Of a stretch of 64,000 nt of DNA, positions 57,962 through 64,000 are shown piece by piece. The notes below the pieces were generated by a model. That model made no database searches. It worked only from the letters and a program-made list of their open reading frames with translations, and was not told the origin of the DNA. The stretch covers positions 10,889,153 to 10,953,152 of the forward strand of contig OY987305.1 of the NCBI GenBank assembly GCA_963920635.1. The letters are read 5' to 3'. The stretch comes from Pseudeuparius sepicola (lineage: Eukaryota; Arthropoda; Insecta; Coleoptera; Anthribidae). Numbering within the stretch: the stretch's first letter is position 1; every line of letters begins with the position of its first letter. Position numbers and translations under genes: made by a program.

Positions 57962-58222
57962 CACAGAATAAATAGCTTCACAACAGAAGCGTCCATAAGG
58001 ACATGTGTCAAAAGGATGCTCGCTTTGACGCGAAATATCTTCTAAAGGGATAAACATTGTGCATTTTGTTTGATTTTACATTAATCCACATTGCAAAGAG
58101 ATTGTATTAGGACCAAATTTATGTACAAGTTATTGGCTATTTTCCTGTAAATTGAAATGGAGGCTCGCTTATTTTTGACACGTCTTTATGGACGCTTCTG
58201 TTGTGAAGCTATTTATTCTGTG
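57962..58222. mobile_element. MITE with 7-bp target duplication (261 bp)
   Basis: CACAGAATAAATAGCTTCAC and its inverse (37 bp identical ends) flanked by CTAGTGT at 57955-57961 and 58223-58229. The interior has no frame. A 7-bp duplication with CACAGAA ends does not fit the common insect superfamilies (TA for Tc1, TTAA for piggyBac, 8 bp for hAT). A 29-bp palindrome at 62230-62258 has the same end bases and a 7-bp duplication. Confidence 0.93.
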
Positions 58223-58229
58223 CTAGTGT

Positions 58230-60875
58230 TAATCAACAGCATTGATTGGTTATAAACTAAACTGAGAAAAGTCAATCCTCTAGACGTCAAGCACATACCT
58301 GGTCCGAATATAAAAAAATTATTACTTTAATTTCATGAGCCCTTACTTACAGAATTAAGTTAGTAGTTAGACCCATCGGTTCAAAAATGTAACGCTAGAA
58401 TATTGGAGAAGGTGCCAGTTCTTGGTGATGTTAGAAACATAACATGTAAAACGCAATAAAGCCAAGTTTTCAGTCGAAAAACTTTATTGTCATAGCTTGA
58501 ACTATTTTAGACCCATTTAGGTAAATTATATTCTGATTGCCGAAGCATCCTCATAAAAAATGACATAATTCTTTAGGATTTTTTCACTATACATATTATA
58601 TACCTATTTTTTCTGGAAAATAAATTTTCATAAGCAAATTTTGTGATTGTGGTTAATGGAAGTTAAAAATAAAAAAATATAATGCAGCAGCCGGCCAAAA
58701 ATTAAGATTTCTTTAATTTGCAAGAAAAAAAAACATTATTTTGCATTCTATGGCAAAACCCCAAATAAGTTATCTATTAAATTTAGTGAAAATATTCCAA
58801 AATCAAATAATAGTTTTCATGTCGCATGCACAGAGTGTAACAAACTGGATGTTTTTTTGGGGGGTTTCTTCTATTCTGCGAAGAGATAGACAAAGAGTAG
58901 GTAGGTGTACTGTGCTCGATTTTTGAGGGCAGTGGAAAGCAGTTGAATCTCAAAATCTTGATTCGTTTTGGAGATACAGGGCATTTTTCGTTTTTTAACA
59001 TGTCAGACAGTCCCTCCTTGTAATATGTTTTGATTTTTGCCAAAAATCTTCTGTCATACTACTCCAATGTATAATAATTATTGACGTATGTCGGTATGTC
59101 TTTGTCAACTAAATCCTGTAAGGTAGACCTTCATATTTTTTTATTGCACTTGTGTTGACTTTTTCCAATATAACAATCTACTGATGTTGTCCATGATTCT
59201 TCGCTATTTCCAGGAAGTCAGCTTACATTCATCTAAAATAAGTTTCCCATTAATATGTGCAAAAATTTTACAAGCGTACTTAGTTCTATTAGTTGACAAA
59301 GTTAATGTCACTAGTGCAGAAAAGTACAACTTTCCGCATCAAAATAGATGCGACAAAGTGTACTACTACGGACTTAATTAATTAAATACTTCATTAGATT
59401 ATACAAGAAAAAAATACCCGCAAAAAGTCATTGACGGTCAAGCACTTGATATCGAATGAAACTCTGCTGTCGAACTTGCATTGACTTTAGATTATTTAAA
59501 TTAGTTCTGAATCATGGTTTTCACATGTAGATATCAACGATCGTTTTTATAAACGCATGATTTCTTGTTTTGATAATCGATTTCAACATTGGGCTGTGCG
59601 ACACCCCCACGCCCCCTCCCCCATATCTTAACTATAGGTATATACACAATAAGTATTTCTTTACTGTACTAGCAACTAAACTAGAAGCACAAAAAGCTGT
59701 ATCTACGTATGTGCCACGATGTATGATCCTCGTACATCGTGGTATGTGCATAATTTAGGACTAATCTGCTTATGTTGGGTAATTACAACATAATATACCT
59801 ACCTACTTCCACAACTATTCAGTTGAATTTCTTCATTTTTAACCACAGTATCATTAACATTTTTCTTATTAATTTTGTGCTCGGGGGTAATTTTTGCCTT
59901 AACCGGGCATTATGCATTCATTGCTATGTTCTTTCCTCTGCGTGTCTCCAATAACATTGTTACCATAATATTTATTCTCTAGTCTACCTAAAACCAGAAT
60001 TTAAGCTATATCATCATCATTAAGCAATATTAAAACAATATACCTACAAATCAAATAACAAACATACCTCTTCATTTCTCCATGTTTTGCTCCCCGTTTT
60101 TATTGATAAAATTGACATACCATACCAAAATCTATGTAAGGCAAGTTATCAGGACGAGCTTTAACAAATCTTGTCTTCATTATAAACCGAAAAAATAAAG
60201 TATTCACAGCAAGATTCTTTTAAAACTGAGAATAGAATTTATTTAGTTTTCACTAAGGTTATTAACCTTGGTTTCCGCGTTCCGCGGGCGAAAGTGAGGT
60301 TATATGCAAAGTGCGGCGTTGCCGACGATTTTCTTTAAAGCATTGAGTAATATGTCATCTGTCATATTTTATAGGGGGCATCTAATAAGTTCAGAATGGG
60401 ATCAGTAAAATCCAAATATTTCATTGAAATGCTACGAAATTTGATTATTTCTCATCAGGCGCATACAAACTGAATCTAATAATTTGCCTGGGAAAGCTTG
60501 GTTAAATAAAAAAAGACGAAATAAGTACTAAGAAAATAGCAGGTACTTATTGAAATTAGGGATCGTGACGTCACATTCCCTACTTTTGCGACCGTTTTTT
60601 TTTCAATTTTTGAGCAAACTAATGGGAAAAAAATCTGTTGGTTGTGTTTCGTGATTATCTAGACATGTTTTACAAATTCCAAGGCAAAAAATTATTTTTC
60701 ATTCCTAAGTATACTTGTCCATTGTAAAGAAAATAGATAAGTACTTCGGCCATCAAGCCACTTATCAAGCAATCATTATCCAATGAGATTAAATGGTACC
60801 TACTTTTATGAACATTTCGCGCGACAAGCTTTTTGAAAACAAATAATTCAATATAAAATCTATTTAAGAAATATA
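58230..60875. other. Gene-free stretch
   Basis: AT-rich, with short frames only. One perfect hairpin CCACGATGTA / TACATCGTGG at 59714-59743. No transposon ends or coding signal recognised. Confidence 0.3.
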
Positions 60876-61010
60876 TACAGTGTGTCCCAAATTCGACCCT
60901 CATCATTGGGATCTTGGTACCTACAACAGATATAGGGTTAAATGGGGAAAGTTTTAGAGAATTTCATGCCCAATCTGATGCCGCTGACAAATCAAGGCTA
61001 ACTGAGATTG
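60876..61010 (+). repeat. Family K relative, left end
   Basis: TACAGTGTGTCCCAAATTCG after TA, then GGGATCTTGG, GGTTAAATGGGGAAAG and CCAATCTGATGCC, in the same order as the family K left arm at 45830-45950. The right part is missing. Confidence 0.6.
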
Positions 61011-61281
61011 TTTTAGAGTTATTTCCAAAAAACTGAATTTTCCCATTTTCGTTTTTGCTAAATACCTATCTTAAAAACCGATGATTATGTGTGGTTTTGT
61101 CTGAAACAAAATTAATGGTTTGCTTTGGTTTGACTTATTTTAAAGTTTATTTTATTCTTTTTTAGAGCATTTAAACAAAATTTTTATAATATTATTACGC
61201 CGCGCGCCGCGCAAGACTCGGTCTTATTTTACATCGTCTTCCAAGCATTTTTATACTGTTCCAAGTGACTTCATTTATATA

Positions 61282-61960
61282 TACCATACAATTACTGTTA
61301 CTTCAAAAACAATAGGAATACGGAATACCTACCTACTACAGTGACAGAAAGAGTTTATTATATACACTCTGGGACAGACAATTTTTCTTGCAGTGAGTAG
61401 GAACAATATGGGAGGATGAATACAACTGAGAGCTACAGCTACATAACAAGGCCTATTGGTCCGGCAGGGCCGGTAGGCGCTTGTTAACAAGACTATAGCT
61501 ACAGAACAACACTGTTAATTATTGTGTTCATCATCCTACATTGGTCTAAATTCATACTCAATATAAGAAAAATTACGAAGGCGTACAAGTGCCACGAATT
61601 TGTTTCTAATTGACAGATGTATCTGTCGAGTAGTATTAATTGACAGATTTAACTGTCGATTAGCCTTAAAAGACAGATGTATCTTTCGAGTAGCACTTAA
61701 TGACAGATGCATCTGTCGATTAAGGCTAATTGACAGTTACTAATAGACAGATGTATCTATCTGTCAATTAGCTATAATCGACGCAGGTGCATTATTTGTC
61801 AATTAATCGACAGATACATCTGTCAATTAGAAACAAATTCGTAGCCCTTCTACGCCTTCGTAAGCAATTGTCTGCCACACAGTGTGTATATAATAAACTC
61901 TTTCTCTTTCTCCCACTGTAGTATTCCTGTTGTTTTGATGTAACAGTACATAATTGTACA
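61282..61960. repeat. Large palindrome with an array of self-complementary units
   Basis: Outer arms: TACTGTTACTTCAAAAACAA / TTGTTTTGATGTAACAGTA, AAAGAGTTTATTATATACAC / GTGTATATAATAAACTCTTT and CGAATTTGTTTCTAATTGAC / GTCAATTAGAAACAAATTCG. The centre (61611-61827) is an array of palindromic units. No TACAGGGTG ends. Confidence 0.85.
61611..61827. repeat. Array of GACAGATGTATCTGTC palindromes
   Basis: At least seven units at about 30-bp spacing: near 61613, 61642, 61671, 61703, 61747, 61781 and 61809. Each is GACAGATNYATCTGTC or a variant, usually followed by GAGTAG or GATTA and TTAATT or TTAA. Each unit and the whole array are self-complementary. Confidence 0.88.
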
Positions 61961-62012
61961 TATCCGAATTTTCACTATAAGTGAACCGTATTTTTACACA
62001 CTTCACGGAGGG

Positions 62013-62312
62013 TATGGTTTTTTATTTAGGCATATCTTTTAATTCTAAACAACTTTCCTTAATAATCTTTTGCTGAATTTGTTGAAATAAGGGTACTTAC
62101 TCTTGTGCAATTTTTATATTTTTTTACCTACTCTGTATGCTGTTTAACTTGCAACCGTTCTAAGTGCACCTAATATGATTCTTGAACATCCATCAACTTT
62201 CGGCAATATCTGTATTTTGGTTGTGCAATCACAGAAAATATACTACGTATTTTCTGTGGTGCAATTAATAAAAAAAGTCCCATATGTTGCACACTTAAAT
62301 GACCACACTGTA
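62013..62312 (-). repeat. Family M, right arm only
   Basis: Matches 56250-56517 closely (TTTTAATTCTAAACAACTTT, CATCAACTTTCGGCAATATC, CATATGTTGCACACTTAAAT) and ends CCACACTGTA at 62312. Interrupted by a 29-bp palindrome at 62230. One TA separates it from the next element. Confidence 0.85.
62230..62258. mobile_element. 29-bp palindromic insertion with 7-bp duplication
   Basis: CACAGAAAATA and TATTTTCTGTG arms around TACTACG, flanked by GTGCAAT at 62223-62229 and 62259-62265. The sister copy of family M at 56457-56475 has the empty site (TTGTGCAATTAATAAA), so this is a genuine insertion. End bases and duplication length match the MITE at 57962. Confidence 0.8.
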
Positions 62313-62314
62313 TA

Positions 62315-63555
62315 TACAGTGTGACCCATTCTGATGTTGGACACCCTCACAAAATCTGTAATTTTTGTCCGATTTTATCCGTTTTTTTTTTCTAAAAATA
62401 GATCACAAAAAAACTCTATTTTGGCGCCAAGTTTCAGATCTTAATCTCAATTTTCAAGGCCTACTATGCATTTTCTAGTAAAAAAAGACGAAAACCCTTT
62501 AGCGATTTTTTTATTTAAAATCTGACAACACAGCGTTAATCAGGACACCTTGAAACCCCCACATACCAAATTTAAATAAAAAATATACAGGGGGTTCCTT
62601 CCTGCGGGTTGTCAAAGTTGAGCAAAATAGAAATTTTAAAGGTATTTGGCAAGTCAAGTGTACCATGGAATCCCCTCAAAACAGTTGAATGGTCAACAGG
62701 ACCACTCAAAGTGTTGGTGCGCAAAGATCTAATTCAAAAATATACAGAGTGTCTTTCTCTGTGACATATCAAAATACCGAATTTTTTTGAACTTTAAATC
62801 GAGTATATCAAAACCGCCCCAGCCACTATAAACGAACTAAGTCTAAAAATACAGAAGCCTACTAGTCAGTAAGTCCATATGGGTTAAGGTGGCTGGTGTG
62901 CCACAACAGCAAACGCACAGAAATGTATCATCTTAGACAGTGACTTTATTGAGTATGGTCCGATAATTTAAATGGTTTTTTATTTGTTGGTTGGTATTTT
63001 GTAAAGAAATAAATTACTTTTGTGTTCGTTAATGTTTTTTCAATAATTCCAAAACACTCATGACCAGTATAAAGTTTCATAAAAATTCAGCATTTTGAGA
63101 TGGTCCAAAGAAAAATACCCTGTATATTTTTGTATTGAATCTTTGTACACCAACACTGTGTGAGTGGTCCTATTGACCATCCAACTGTTTTGAAGTAATT
63201 CCATGCCACACTTGACTCGCCAGGTGCCTGTAAAATTCCTATTTTGCTCAACTTTGACACCCTGCACAATGGAACTCACTGTATATTTTTTGTTCAAATT
63301 TTGTATATGGGGGTTTTGTGGATTCTGATTAACGCTGTGGGGTCAGATTTTAAATAAAAAAATCGCTAAAGGATTTTCGTCTTTTTTTTACTACAAAAAA
63401 ATTCATAGTAGGCCTTGAAAATTGAGATTAAGATCTGAAACTTTGCGCCAAAATAGAGTTTTTTGTGATCTATTTTTAGAAAAAAAACCGGCTAAAATCG
63501 GACGAAAATTACAGATTTTATGAGGGTGTCCAACATCAGAATGGGTCACACTGTA
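62315..63555. mobile_element. Palindromic element, family G, complete (1.24 kb)
   Basis: TACAGTGTGACCCATTCTGA and the inverse ending GGTCACACTGTA, flanked by TA (62313-62314, 63556-63557). Arms of about 500 bp: GTTGGACACCCTCACAAAAT / ATTTTATGAGGGTGTCCAAC and GATTAAGATCTGAAACTTTG. A loop of about 200 bp is centred near 62900. Frames at 63058-63297 are arm sequence. Confidence 0.95.
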
Positions 63556-63599
63556 TACCTACATTTATTATTTTATTTTGTGCTTTTTAGTTAGTGTGC

Positions 63600-63765
63600 C
63601 TTAATTTATACTATACATTTGATACCCATGTCAAGGGGGTTGTGTAGAAATCTTGGAGCGGCCGCCATATTGAAGTTAGTATGACATCATTGTCCATAAA
63701 AGGGTGGTTGTAAAGAAGAAGGTAATCCATCTTATTGGAGCGGCGGCCATTTGGAACAAATTCAC
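63600..63765 (-). repeat. Dispersed repeat, inverted copy of 9160-9253
   Basis: TTGATACCCATGTCAAGG, GGCCGCCATATTGAAGTTAG and TATGACATCA match 9160-9253 in reverse complement; a second GCGGCCAT unit follows at 63745. The remaining bases to 64000 show nothing. Confidence 0.6.
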
Positions 63766-64000
63766 ATAGTAACAGGTGAAGTTAAATAAAAGCTTGTTAG
63801 GTATGGCGCACCCCATATAACTACACTTTGCAAACTATCGCACGAACTGTTTGAATATCAAACCTTGATTAACGGTATTTTTGAATGGTGATTATTACTG
63901 TAACCAAATCCAATTATATCGAATACTCGTCTTTCTGAGCCGATAATAACATAATAACAACGTTTCTATTATACATATACAAAAGTATGTTGAATGGCTT

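Noticed and set aside
61611..61827. CRISPR-like spaced palindromes
   Set aside because: Unit and spacer are both repetitive and self-complementary, host is an insect, no cas genes.
1..64000. tRNA or rRNA genes
   Set aside because: No TTCGA-type T-loop within a foldable cloverleaf or rRNA core motif was recognised on reading; a tRNAscan run would decide.

Overview
The window looks like repeat-saturated, AT-rich nuclear DNA of an insect. The basis is the host gene's tiny introns (46-58 bp), insect-style Tc1/mariner, pogo-like, hAT and Penelope elements, and frequent TAGGTA/TACCTA strings. A beetle or another large-genome insect would fit, but the species cannot be read from the sequence. There is no sign of bacterial or organellar DNA.

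Only one host gene can be called with confidence: a plus-strand, four-exon gene at about 52.1-55.5 kb encoding an NKRF-like protein (dsRBD-like end, G-patch, R3H). Its second intron is inflated from about 46 bp to 2.5 kb by one transposon, itself filled with further elements. A clean 117-bp coding-type exon lies on the minus strand at 25.5 kb, so much of the first 50 kb may be intron or flank of an unidentified minus-strand gene. Short GC-richer islands (about 7.5-8.0, 10.9-11.5, 14.7-15.4, 17.4-18.5, 21.4-22.0, 32.8-33.3, 37.0-37.4 and 47.2-47.7 kb) are probably the remaining host sequence between repeats.

Most of the window is transposon. 0-14 kb: Tc1-like transposase pseudogene, two Penelope 3' ends with GIY-YIG ORFs, palindromic elements. 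15.6-16.8 kb: 3' end of a pogo-like transposase. 18.6-24 kb: two full copies of one palindromic family with a transposase start in the loop. 26-36 kb: a run of palindromic elements, several joined end to end. 37.4-39.5 kb: a GC-rich MITE and a broken mariner-type transposase. 40.5-43.7 kb: a motif-rich block and a pogo-like deletion derivative. 45.0-47.2 kb: a hAT element with a perfect 8-bp target duplication. 47.9-48.6 kb: a second element with a perfect 8-bp duplication. 48.7-51.3 kb: a TA-flanked element with a split minisatellite. 55.6-63.6 kb: more palindromic elements, a 261-bp MITE with 7-bp duplication, and a 29-bp palindrome with a 7-bp duplication.

The outstanding pattern is a set of at least a dozen TA-flanked families that share only about 9 terminal bases (TACAGGGTG or TACAGTGTG) and are otherwise long inverted duplications. 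One holds the first ~40 codons of a DUF4817-type transposase between its arms with identical breakpoints in two copies, which points to an inverted duplication of a transposon 5' end that then moved as a unit. A second pattern is several pogo-like families, each marked by its own subterminal motif, two of which keep an N-terminal HTH and C-terminal tail but no catalytic core.
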